Source of the DNA: Prinia subflava
Taxonomy: Eukaryota; Chordata; Aves; Passeriformes; Cisticolidae
DNA length: 64,000 bases
Direction of reading: 5' to 3'
Assembly: GCF_021018805.1 (NCBI RefSeq)
Contig: NC_086257.1
Coordinates: forward strand, 21,737,193 to 21,801,192
Positions 28,969-41,800 of the stretch are shown here, piece by piece (the first letter of the stretch is position 1; each line of letters begins with the position of its first letter). A program made the position numbers and the translations under genes. The notes under the pieces were generated by a model that saw nothing but the letters and a program-made list of their open reading frames with translations, had not been told where the DNA came from and did no database searches.

Positions 28969-29432
28969 TGTGCCAGGGGCACGGCACCGAACCTGCCCGC
29001 TCTGTGCCAGGGGCATGGCACCGAACCTGCCCGCTCTGTGCCAGGGCACGGCACCGAACCTGCCCGCTCTGTGCCAGGGCACGGCACCGAACCTGCCCGC
29101 TCTGTGCCAGGGCACGGCACCGAACCTGCCCGCTCTGTGCCAGGGCACGGCACCGAACCTGCCCGCTCTGTGCCAGGGGCACGGCACCGAACCTGCCCGC
29201 TCTGTGCCAGGGCACGGCACCGAACCTGCCCGCTCTGTGCCAGGGGCACGGCACCGAACCTGCCCGCTCTGTGCCAGGGGCACGGCACCGAACCTGCCCG
29301 CTCTGTGCCAGGGCACGGCACCGAACCTGCCCACTCTGTGCCAGGGCACGGCACCGAACCTGCCCGCTCTGTGCCAGGGTACAACACCGAACCTGCCCAC
29401 TCTGTGCCAGGGCACGGCACCGAACCTGCCCA
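28969..29432. repeat. 33-bp minisatellite downstream of TERC, 14 copies
   Basis: Fourteen tandem copies containing GGCACCGAACCTGCCC and CTCTGTGCCAGGG, period 33 bp (34 where an extra G is present). Copies are nearly identical, with GCCCGCT and GCCCACT variants. The 33-bp unit has no stop in any frame, which explains six overlapping open frames of 116-246 codons here. None is a gene. Confidence 0.95.
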
Positions 29433-32400
29433 CGGAGGGCTGAGCCCCAGCACTGTCTCCCTGAGGGAGGAATGCCCAGGGCCCATCCTGTGCCATCACA
29501 GGAATTGGCTGCTCAGTTGCCTCTGCTGATGGTTCTGACCGTAGCTAAACCTTTTGGTGTTTCTGCACCTGGCATCAACCTATTAGAGAAGGTTCACCAG
29601 ACCTGCGGGCACACGTGTGGGACACAGACATAACCCCACAAACTGGGCTTGGGCATCATCTGTGCTCATCAGCCAACTCTCCGTTAATATCTTGAGTGTT
29701 TGACCAGTGCCATCTTGTGGCCTTCTGTTTTTTTCCTTCCGCAGAGGATGGAAGTGAAGTCGGGTACTTCATTTTTTTTTTTATTCTGTTTGAAAGAAAC
29801 CTTCTGCGGCCAGAATAAACAGAAACAGGAGAGGCTGACCCCACACACTTGAAGATATGTAGGGCCTTTCTGGTACTAGAATCTGAATTTGCTTAATAAA
29901 TCTGATCCAGCTAAAACTAGTGCTGGCTCTGCTGATGGTAATGTTCTTTCTTAGTTCAAACAATTGTGTTTTCACTGTTTTATCTTGTTTCCAGGCAACA
30001 GCTTTCACTTAGCATCAAATACTTCATTTCAGACTCTCAACTAAACATGCAGAGCCAAGGTATTTCATGTGCTTAGGACATTATATTTCAAATGAAACTC
30101 TACTTACAATTGTCTCTCTGAAAAAAACTCTGGTCTTCTAAATATACCTGGTTTGGCAGCATTTTAAATGATTTTTTTAGCTGTCCCTTCTGAAAGGGGT
30201 GGTAAGCTGAAATTGCCAAGTTTCTGTAGTCATAATAAAAGTATGTGCTCTGCAGATCCACAAGCCAGAGAGAAAATGCTAAGGAACTCAGAACTTGGTC
30301 TACATTTGTTTCTATTTATTTATGGAAACAAGGAAAACTGCAGTGTGACACTGTTGCAGAGAGGACAACAAACGGTACAGCTTGCTACTTCTTCTGAGCA
30401 GCCTGCCCAGCTGCCCTACCTGCCCCAGTGAAACCAGCCAAAAAACATGCTCATGTGCCTTTTTAGGAATGCAAACAGAAGCTCTCAGCTCTTTCACTCC
30501 TGAAGTGTTTAAAACCATTTGCAAGTGTGTCAAAGGAATTGGATACAATGTTTCTCCTCAGATCAGATAGGGAAAAAAAATCACCTTACAGCCAGCAGTA
30601 ATTACCTACCCCAGCAGGAGCTCCATCTTGCATCATCTGGCATTAAGTCAATTTTCTTCCCCCAGAATGTAAGTGCTCATCTTAATCCAGATTTGTTTAA
30701 TTTCATAATATTTTTTAAATCCTGTTTATGTTTGGGGGAAGAGGAGCTCTTATGCTTGGTGGAGTTATGAAAGGGCATTACTGAGGTTCACACCCCTCTG
30801 TTAGTTTGGGATTCAGGGTTGCACGTCCTGGGTGCTCAGGACACAGCACCGAGTGCTCGGGAGGTTCTGTGGCAGAGGTTTAGGCTGACCTTTGAGGGAC
30901 AGCTGGCTCAGGGCTGTGTAGGGTGGGCATTGCTGCCCTTCCAGGTCAGTCCCACCACATTTGCTGTGCCAGGCTGGGTGCAGGGACAGTGCTGTGACCC
31001 AGCCCTGCGTGTCCTCCCAGCAGGATGGAGTGGCCTTGCTGCACTCCTCTGTGCCCGGGGTTCCCTTCCTTATGCATGGTCATATCCCGGTGTTCTGTTT
31101 CTGAGCACCCAGAACTTTCTGTCCCTGTGGGAAAACCGATCCTCTTCTGTGGAGAACCTAGGGAAAAAAATCAGCAGAGCATGGATGAAATCCTTTAGGG
31201 GATCTCTGGAGAGGTAGCAGTACAGTGCTTGTGCAAACAGCTCTGAGGGTGTTTTGGGGCCCCGAGGGGATGAACACACCTCCCCCATTGCCACATTTCC
31301 AAGCGCTGTTTCTCCGGGTGAGGTCTCAGCTGCGGTGCTTGTGGCACGCAGGGTCCTGAGCTGTGCCCCTCTCCTGGCTCTACCCTGACCTCTGCTTTCA
31401 GTCACCTCTCAATGCCACAGTCCTTCTTCACTCCCCTTACATGAAAGCAGCAGGATTTTATCTTACACTGCTTTCATTAATCTGTTCCCAGTGTAGGATT
31501 TAGCTTTCTTGCATTAGTTTAAAAACAATCATGTTTTTTTGGGTTGGATGCAATGTGTCAGTGCACAACAAGCAAACCAAGGAAGGTTTAAATCAGTGCA
31601 AGAGCTTTGTAAGGATGGACAAGTATAGATTCACATGGTGTGCCTTTGTGTGCAATTTGCCATGTATTTGAAATGACCAACACAAAAGCTGAACTTTTTA
31701 AACTTCTATTCACTTTCAATTCTGCTAAACAATTCCCAAAGTTGTTGGGAGAGGTGACAGCACACACAGAGTTTGTAAGAACAGCACGAGCAGAGTTAAC
31801 ATTGTACTGAGATATTGAGTCTAACAACACAGTTCAAGTTGACCTTGCTTAAGAGGCAACAAAAGGTGTCTTAAGGAAAAATAATAATTATCAAAGAGCA
31901 AAGAATGGTTTAATTCAAAGGCTGTTTAACCTCCGACAGGTCTGGCAAACATTAATAGAACCCTACTCTAATTCTGTTTGTAGATTGCCTCAACAAGGGG
32001 TACCTTCAAAATGTGGTTGGATGTGGTGTGTAAGGATATTTCTCAGGAAAAGGAACAGAAGAAGCATATGTCTCAATTATTTATACATGAGTAATTTAAT
32101 GGTAAAGTGAAGACATGCAATCAAATCTTTGTAAATGTTAAAACACATGGACTAAAGATGGTGTAAGAATATAATAACTTTCTGTGCCTTTCTTTGCCCA
32201 CTTTTCTGCATTCAACTCAACACACCCAAGCTGGGAAATTATTTTATCCAAAAGAAGTTTGGAAAAATCAACCCCAGGAAGTGCCAAACCTGTGGCACCA
32301 GAGCCTGGGAGAAGCTCTGTGGCTCCTGGAGCTGTGCTGGGTGACCCTGCCGTGCCCGTGGGTCGGGTCAGGGCCATTTTCAGCCAGATCCTGCCTCTGC

Positions 32401-35400
32401 TCGGGCACTTGGGGCTCAGCTTTTCCTCCTGCATTTACAGTTCTCAGGCTGCAGAGACATGATCGTAACTTAGGCCCAATGGTATTTTAAATTTAACCAT
32501 TATTAGTTAATTTTCTAATATTTGTGTGTACTCAGCTCTGGGTGAAGCCTTCCAAACCCCCAGATCCGTACAAAATGAAGATGTCACAAGTTTGTGTTCG
32601 TGTTTACTTCCCAGCTGGATCAGACCTAAAAATGACAGTGGCTTAGGGGTAGCAGGATTTTTTTTCTACCTCTCTTCGGTGAATTGAATTTTGTATTTCA
32701 AAGATTTCAATAGGAAGAGCTGATCCTCTGTGGCTGCTGCAGCCTTTGTTCCGCACGTCTAATCTGCGCCCTTATCCCCTGCTGCTGATCCCATTTTTCC
32801 AACGGTAGATGGCAACAGCCATTCATTTGTAAAACACCGGAGAGGAACCCGGTGCCTTAACACAGCTTAATGTGCAAAGAGGGGAATTTCAGTGAAACTA
32901 TGTGCAAATAGTTGGTTGTTTTGGGTTTTTTTTGGTGGTTTTTTTCCCCCCTTTTTTTTTTTTCAAAGTACAAACAAACTGCTATTAAATGGAAACGTTT
33001 GCAATTTAAATAAATGTTTCTAATGGAATCTAATTCAAAGGAAAAATTAAAAATTTAGAAAATGTTATTTAAGCCTCACAACAAGGCACGAAAATGAATT
33101 GTCATCCCTATGGAAAAAGTATTTAAAAATGCATTTATCAATGTATATTCTAGATAAACTGAAAGATTAAGAAATGTTGGTTAACTGCAGATTTTTATTC
33201 CCTTTCAAATTTGCTCAAAACACTACTAATTTGCAGTTTATGTTTGGTTGAGAAAATAATTGATACATATGTTTGCACAAATGAAAGAATTTTATTTCAG
33301 TTCTATCCTGTTTAGAATTCACCTTGGCAAAGTATTTTGACAATTTGATCCCATTGGAAACAGTGTCAGAGATCAGCATTTGCAGATATTAAATTTTACT
33401 GTTGCCTCTAGAAATTCTTTGTATGATTTGAAACTAGATGTGCACACGTCAGGCTTTCTAGTGTGTTGTAGGATAAATTGCTTTCCATATTTCTCATTTA
33501 TTTAAATAAATTTACTGCTTGCTTTTGTGGAATACACACTTTGTTTCCCAAAAGCGAACGTGGGAGTTGTGTGAGTGAGGAAGGTAATAATCTGTAACAA
33601 AGTTATAACCAAGTCACAGGACTTTTGGGAATTTTACAGCTGCAAGCCGAAGTTCTCGTGCATTATCACAGCGTTCTGGTTTGCCACGATAACGAGTTTA
33701 AAGGCTGGAATTTCTCTGTTTTTATTGAAAAGATAATCAGACTTCTGTACATTAATGATGGGATATTGGCAGCTCTGATAATTCCATAGGAAACATTTTC
33801 GTGCCGCAATTAGTATTTTAATCAGGTTTTTTCTTATTACTGTATTTGGTATTATCTGAGTTGTACACTTGGGCGCTTCACTGCGCTCCGTGGGGGACAA
33901 AACAAGGCAAGAAGGATGAAAAGTGACTGAAATGAAGCAGTGAGAGGGGGGTTTGGTCCCAGGACTGCTGCTGACTCCGGCTGTGCCCTCCTGAGCTGCC
34001 TGGATCCGCCCTGTAGCACGGGGGGAAGGACCCGGTGCCCTTTGGGGCTGGGGATGGAACTGCAGAGCAGCTCCTGCTCTCCCCCTGCCAGGGGCAGCAG
34101 AGCCACCGAGCCCTGTGGATTCCGGAGAGCCCGGGCATAAAACTGTCCTCCAGCTCGGAAACTTCCAGCAGCAGCAACATTTACCAAACCACCGTGCTCA
34201 AACTTATCCTCGCCGGTTCTGAGCCTCCTAAAGAGCAGAATTCCATCACTTCTTTCATCACTCTAATATTCCTTTAAACAACTGTATCATGGGATCCATT
34301 GTACTTAGCTGTAGTATGTCTACCGTACAGCCCATGTTTTTCATCACAGGAAGCAGCTTGAACTGCTTATAACACAGGGAGCAGATATTTGTCTTGTTTT
34401 AGAGCAGCTTTATATCGTTCAGCTGGCTTTACAGCCTCTTCTGTGTCCGAAGATAAGTCCGTTTAAGGGTAATCCTGAAGTTTTTATCTCCTGCATCGCC
34501 AGCCCACACTTTCGTTACCATTCTGCATTTGCTGCTCCAGGCAGCTTTGAACAGCCTGAGCTGGACAATTAAGGGAGTTAACTGGCAAAACTGCTAATTT
34601 CTCCCTCTTTCCTTTCACTCTTATCTCGTATTCTCTAAGGTACACGTCTTTATCTACATGTTTCCAAGAAGGTGTTCAATTAATAACTCAGACAAGTCAG
34701 AGCTGATAGGATCTTTTCATGTATTAATTTAACTCTTCCTTTCAAAAGGAGTGCCAGAAAAATCACTGTTTTCATGTTTTCTCTATTTATTCTGGCTGGA
34801 TTTTTTTAATTGAAGTTGCATGCTGTAGTCCTTTGATTCTTCTCCCAAGAAATTATCAGGGATTACAGTAGTGGCCTTACAGGTATTGGGGGGTTCTCAC
34901 TGATGTCTTGAATAGTGGCTTTCTTCTCTATTAATGTTGATTTTAATTTGTTTTTATTTACAGCAGGAAGATAAACCCACAGAGTTAGCCAGGCAGGATA
35001 TAGAAATATTAGGTGGATTGTTGCTCAGTTTATGCTTGGGTTTTTCTCTGATAATAAGAATACAACTTAGCTGATGAGTGAAACAAATTTAATTTTCAGT
35101 GGACAATCACAAGACTTGTCCAAAGGCAGATGTTTATTTGGTCTGTGAATGATTTAGCAGTTACAGAGAATGATGTTTAAATTCCATTCTTTCATTAGAC
35201 ATGAAGGACAATCAGGTTTAAACTTGCAATAAGAGCTAAGTTATTTGATATTAGAAGAAGAAATCCTTTTGGCTCTTATCTGCAGTTTGAATTGATCTTG
35301 CCCTGAGAAGAAACCCTTGTCCTGTGAGCTGTGAGATGCAGAAAAACCACAGTCCCTGTTGGCTGGAACTGGAGATGAGGAGTCCCAGCCCACAGAGCAG

Positions 35401-38400
35401 CAGGTTGTCTAGTGAACATGAAATGAATAAATTTCCCTGAGAAAACAGGTAACCAAGTCACTAAAACATGATGTTCTATACTAAAAAATCTTTAAAACCC
35501 CTCTCAGAGAGCCTGTTTTTTTTGTTTTATTGGAAGTGAAGATAATGATTCTTTATTGGTGTTTTTAATGCCAAAATATGATTTATAAAGTATTTTATAA
35601 TTTTCTATTCCTATGACTTATAAGTCCATGTTCTAATTGCTTTCAGAGAGAGCAGCCACCATGAATTTGAAACTACATAGATGGCAAATTCTGAAAAATG
35701 ACAGTAAAATTCTTCTGATTTTCCTTGGGAAATCACAGGAATCTTTCAGTGAACAATTGCCCAGAAATAAATGTATAGCATCTATAAGTAGTGTTACGCA
35801 GTACAAAAATTGTTATGCAATACAGAAAAAAATACCCATTAATAAGCTTTTTGATATTGTTCATTTTTCTTCCAAGTTGATTTTTCATTCTGCAAGCATG
35901 AGGACTTTCCATAAGGATTTTTTTCCCTCAGAAATGCCATTTTTAATGTAACCAATTTACACCACCAGGACACAAAGCTGGTTTACATCCAGTGAGGATC
36001 ATAAACACGAATTGCTGACCCTGTGATTAATACAGTGGTTTAATTGTCAATCTATTTCATGGAAATCTTGTGAAGAGAAAGTTCAAGCTTAAAAGGCCGA
36101 GGAATACAGCAGTTCTGGAATATTCCCAGCATTTTGCTTCTATTTCCAGGTTTATCTCAGTAGTACCACCAAAGCAGGTAACACAGGAAGCTGCAGGTGA
36201 ATTCCTGGCTTGGCAATGTTACTTTAAAATATGACTTAGTCTTTTTATAAAGCCTGTTCACATCATGTTTTAAGTGTGCAAGTTCTGGTCAACTGTCTCA
36301 GATAGTTCAGGATTTTTCAACTTGAAGAAAAAAATATTCAAGAAAGAACATTATTTTAAAAAGTGGAAGCCTACTTTATCAAAGCCAAGCCCTGCAACAT
36401 TTTATTTCCCTTTTTAAAAAATGTATAACAAGGGCTTTGAGTGTTTTCCATCTTGCAGTTTGTGCAAGGTAAATTGTGCATTTTAAATGAGCCCTTTCTA
36501 ACAATTAAGAGATGTGTACTTCACTGGTTGAAGATTTGGGAACCAAATGTGAAAGCCCAAGGAGATTTTACTGAGAGCTCACTGGTGTAAAGCAGATCCT
36601 GGGCTGTGCCCAGGCTGCTGCTTGACGAGGAGGGATGTGTATGACAGCCTTCCTCAAAGGAATGCTTCAAGGACAAAATGAGAACATTTCCACAGGGTGC
36701 AGCCATCAATCAGCACAGGGATGTTCCTGTACACCAAGTACAACCCAGCAGAGCTTTAGGTGACCTTAAAGCACTGGCCAACATAGGAGCTGCTCCAGTA
36801 ATTACAGATTACATTAAGGAGCCAGTAAAAGCCAACAGCCAACTACCAGGCAAACCTTTTATACATTATTAAAATCATATCCTTCCCAGAAGATTCGAGC
36901 TAATAAAATTGAAGTTGATAATGCAATCAGTAAAAAGCAGGTTAAAAAAAAATTCTCCTTTGTTGATAATGTCCCAAGAAATTCTTTTTGTTTATATAGT
37001 GCCTAATATACGTAAGTGTGGAAATAATCCCTCAGGTATATTAACAGTTTCAGTTGTACATTCCCTGAGACTGCCTTGAATTTTTTATAATTACATTTTA
37101 TTAAGAAATAATTGTTATATACCAAGTGTGGCTTGCACTTAGATTAAAGATTAAAGACTGCAGTTACATAATATTTCAGCGATTAAAATATAGAACAATT
37201 TTTAAAATATGAAATTGGAAGGATTTTTCTCATGTATCAAGAAGCTAGTTTGCCTTCCTGAGCAACTGCCTTGGACAGTTTGTTACAGGCCCTGAAAAAT
37301 CAGAAATATTAGAGGTTTGACATCAAAAAAGGAAGAGGGGAAAAAACACTTTGTAGGTAAGGAGACCAATATTTCCTGCTAACATTTTTAATAAATCATT
37401 TATGGGTGGATATATTCTATGGACTCCTTAAAGGAGTCCAGGTGTGCCTGACTCTCAGACCAAAAGTTTCTGAAAACTTGGCATTTTGAGGGATTGGCTG
37501 AATCAGAAATTTTCTTATTGGCCAAGACATTGTATTTATTTTATTATATAATAGAACCAGGGTCACCTGTGTTTGAGAATTGACACTCCACAGCAGCTGC
37601 TTTTGTGAGGTTATTGGTCAGACTTTGATTTCATATGACTCTTAAAATGCTAAAACAAGGTATATACTGTTCCCTTATATCTTATACAAAGTTTAGAGAA
37701 AAGGTTAATATTGAGGAATATTCTATGACCGGATTAGTTTTCTGTTTCTGTGAGCCTAAAGGGTCTGAGACCCAGCTGTAAAACTGTCAGCAACCGAGTT
37801 GAGTGTGCACTGAACATCTAGAACACAGCTCAAAGCAGAATGTGGGCAGATTTTCTGTGTGATTAAAGATAAATATGGCCAGGATAAATCAGTTTCATGA
37901 TATATTTTACACACAGAACACTGTAGCTGCAACAATCTCTCCCTTCAGTCATTAGCTGGCATGGTAGAACAAGATCCAGCCATGCCGAGTGAGGACCTGT
38001 GTGTTTTCTGTTTCTTTAGGTCTCCAAAAATGTTAAATTGTTTCAAGTTTGTGCATTAGATCACAGCTATTACCTAAAGAAAGAAGTGCTGCCTGGTCTG
38101 CTCCTGGGGAAGGAAATACTGCTTCCAGCAGGAGTTAACTGTGAGTTTGTCATTCTTAATTTAGGCAGTTTGTTACTGCAGGTCTGGATATAGTCTTAGC
38201 TATGGCTTTTGAACAAAAATTGCCCCAATAAAGTCTATTTTTACTTTTTAGAATCAGATTCCTTATTTCAAAACCAAAATGTAGGTTCGTATATTTATAA
38301 AAAAACCCCAAAGCAACCCTCTTGCCCCTGGCCTGATTCTTTGTTGTTCACTGTCTCAGAAAAGTTGTCTGAAGCAGCAAATAGATCAAGGAGTAGCAGC

Positions 38401-38724
38401 ACAGCAGACCAAAGTCAGCCCATGTGCAGGTCCAGTGCAGTCCTTGGAGCAGTGCCTGCCTGCTGGGGCTGAGTTTCTTCTCTATCTTCCCTGTGTGAGT
38501 AGAGATTCTGTTTCAGCTCTTCAGAGGTGCCCAAGAAAACTTCGTAATTGATGTTTTCCACTGATTTTCTTTCTCTGCTGGTTCTGTATTTTGGTAGAAT
38601 CGTGTTTCCCCAGCTTTCAGATGTGTGCTTGGACGCTGGAAAAACTCACTCTCATGCATAATGAAAGAGGAAAAGTTACAGAGGAGAAATTTCTTGGCTG
38701 GAGTCTCCATTCCTGCTCTGTATC
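29433..38724. other. TERC-MECOM intergenic region, first part
   Basis: About 9 kb of AT-rich sequence without recognised genes, RNAs or transposons. Open frames are short and featureless. T-rich tracts occur near 32.92-32.96 kb. Distal regulatory elements of MECOM could lie here, but nothing in the sequence alone proves it. Confidence 0.55.
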
Positions 38725-38812
38725 TTGCTCCACAAGCTCCCACAGCAAGTGAGTGGTAGAGCCAAGAATAGAACACCACTTTTCTGACACCCAGTCCAGT
38801 GCCTTAACCCCT
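38725..38812 (-). mobile_element. Possible ancient MIR/CORE-SINE relic
   Basis: The + strand reads CACAGCAAGTGAGTGGTAGA, GCCAAGAATAGAAC, CTGACACCCAGTCCAGTG and CCTTAACC. This follows the reverse complement of the tRNA-derived part of MIR-type SINEs ('cacagcaagtgagtggcagagccaggattagaac... ccagtgccttaacc'). It is heavily diverged. The alternative is another tRNA-derived amniote SINE. Confidence 0.5.
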
Positions 38813-41800
38813 GTCTCCCGTGAGAAATTTTGTTTCACTTTTCTGTGCAGTGCAAAGATAAGATCATATTTTATTTTGGTGCCTAAATTGATCTCTAGGG
38901 TGAGTGAATAAAGTTGGGAAATGGCCAGAGAATAACACAATGTAAATAGTGAAACGTAAGGAGGTTATATATATAACACCAGAGCTTCTCAGACTGCTGT
39001 GTGTCTAGATAGAATTAATTAAGACCTGTATGAAACATTTGAGTTCTTTCAGGGTTGTTTTGAGCACATGAGGACTTCTTCAGTGAGAAAACAGGATTTA
39101 TTTTGCTCAGCTGGATTTTGTTTGAGAGCAGCCAGTGGAGAAGTTCTTTGCTCTGTGACATGAAGTGCTTTTTCCTCCCTGGTAGCACTTGCTTTGTTGG
39201 GATAACAGCAGGTGTTGTGTTGTCTGTTTGGGGATAGCAAAGGAAATTTGGGAAAAAGATGGAGTTAGCATGGGTTGATTACTTTGTCCTCTAGAGTATG
39301 AGTTCTGACAAATCAGGGAGGTGTCACCTTGTGCTCAACTTCAGGCAAAGTAAGAGCTTTTCTTCCCCAGCTCTTCCCAACATGTGAGCAAGAGGCAAAT
39401 GCCAAGTGCCAGAGGTGAAACCTGGATCCCACTCCCTTTTAAAAGCATGTGAGTTTGAAGTGCAAATATTGGGAAGATTTCTTTCCAAAGTCTCTTCATT
39501 CATGATGGAGGGGTGTGTATGTGTGTATTCAGGGAAGAGAGATTGCTGTAAAAGGATAGGAAAGAGCTCACTGTAACTTTCTGCCTGTGTAGCTTTCACT
39601 GTATTCTGCCTGTTTATTGTTTCTATACAGGCATTTGCAATACAAACTGCTGAAATGCATTAGAAAATGGCCCTGCATTATTGCAGGTACCTGGAATTGT
39701 GGGTGCACACTCAAATTGCTGGGGACAAGATGAAGCGTGACCTTACAGCAGCACTGGGACAGGGGCTTCCTTCCCCACTGATGGCAAAATAACACATTTC
39801 CTTGCTCGCTGGCTAGAAATGATAGGGAACTTCTTGGCAATGCTTTACACTTGGGAACTCTTTATTTCTCACCACTGAAAGATTTTGTGGGAACACGCCA
39901 GTTTCAGTGAAACTTCTATAATAAAATGTTTCTTTTCAGGCTAGGATTTAGAGGGGGGTGGGCTCTAACCCTGATCTGCTTCTCTGGGAAGAAGGATTTA
40001 ACCCCCAAAGTCTTCACATTCCAAGAGAGTCCTAATTCTCAGTTATGATGATGTTGGAGTGTTTTTTTTTTTTTCCCTGAGCTTCTGTAAAAATAAACAA
40101 AACCCCCAAACAACAAGCAAATCCCACTTCTAAGGCCATCTTGTTGTGATTGAGAGTGCTTCTGAAAGGATTTCTGGGATGAGAAAAATTATTTTCCTTC
40201 TCTTTCAACTTTGCACCTCACCACTCTGTCATGAACTTTGCATGTGAGATTTTGCTCTTGATGAATGAGCTCTCAGCCATAAAGACTGCTGTGAACTAGG
40301 CTTAAGGACTTTCCTGAAAAATGGAAACCAAAAGGCTAAACCACAGTTACCTTAGGAAATGTGAAGAAGGAGAAAAATGAGATGTTTGCTCTCCTGCCTC
40401 TTCTCTAGGGTTTTGTCACTTGTTCTTCACAGATTCTCCTGTGCAGAACTGGCAGCTCCTGCTCAAATATGAGACGTGGCTGGAGCGTTGCTGTGTGATC
40501 AGGGAGGGTCTCAGGGGACTGGCAGGTGATGGGATGGCTCTGCTGGAACTGAGCGCCTCATCAACACCACCGTGATGCTTCATCTGAAAGAAATCACCAA
40601 TTGGTTCTTCACCTTCATGGGCTTTTTCGGTTCCTGAAGTCAGGAGTGCCAGCTGCAGTGTGAAATAAATGTAAATTCCGTCATTGTTCCTTCTGGAATC
40701 TGATACCTATTGTTATTTACTGCCTGCTATAGTTGTGGCTATATTTTTTTCTTTTTTTGGTCATTATCTGTGTGACAAGTGAAAGAAAAGAGCTGAATTT
40801 TGAGCTCAGATAAGTGTGGATGACCAGTGATTATACTCTGCCTTCTTCCAGGCAGCAGACACCAAGAGGCTTCAGAGCTGTCAGAGTGGTCACATCTTTA
40901 CACGGAGTTGTATCAAAGCGAAAAGTTTAAATCTTAAAAATCACTTCACATGTACTCATCCTCCTCTGGGGAATAAAATTGTCTAAGAGCTGTTTAGTGT
41001 GCTCTTATTATGATGATGAGTGCAGAGTGAAAGAAACAAATGGGAATATTTTACAAAAACTTGCAGAGATATTTCTAAAAAGAATTACTCGGTAGTCAAA
41101 GTATCTCGACACTGCTATTGATGGGTTTTTAATACACATTGGCTTTAAGTGCCATGGATTCCTTTGGGCATTGCCTATCTAGCAGCAAGTTCTGAGCAGT
41201 GCTATCTGTTCTCGTGTCCTAAACAGAAGCAGCAGCACATAACACACAAGGCAGTAATTCTGATCTGCCGAAGGAGGAGCTGAACACCCCGGGCTGTGTC
41301 AGCTGCAGGCGCTGTCTGTGTCCCTGTGTTGATACAAGGTCCATGTGTGCTCTCACAAAAGCCTCCACAAACTGAAACAGCAGCGCTCTGAGGATGCTTC
41401 CCTACCTCATATCTCTCAGAAATGGCTTCCAAATCAACCCTGAGCGTAGCTGAATAAAGTCTGGCAGTGAATTTGTGCTTTAATAGCAAAGATTCCTATG
41501 CACAAAGTGATTGAGAAGCACTTTTCAAAGAGGACAAACATGGTTTGCCTCAGCCAGGGTGGAAATCCTACAAAATTCCTAATGAAGGATGGTAACAGAA
41601 TAGAATATTTTGCTGGGTGCTGGAGGGCAAAGGAAGTAAAAAAAAGATACAATTTTTCTAAGTGATTCTTGTGAGTACCTCAAATTTGCTTCTGATGAAA
41701 TATTTTATTTGCTATTAATTTTAATAAATTAAAAATATTTTTCATTTCTAGGTAGTTTCTGCTCAGTCTTTGAACCTTGAGGCTGAATTAATTCCACAGC

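Noticed and set aside
28893..29633. Six overlapping open frames of 116-246 codons with ARHRTCPLC-type repeats
   Set aside because: They arise because the 33-bp minisatellite unit has no stop codon in any frame. There is no start context, splicing or domain.
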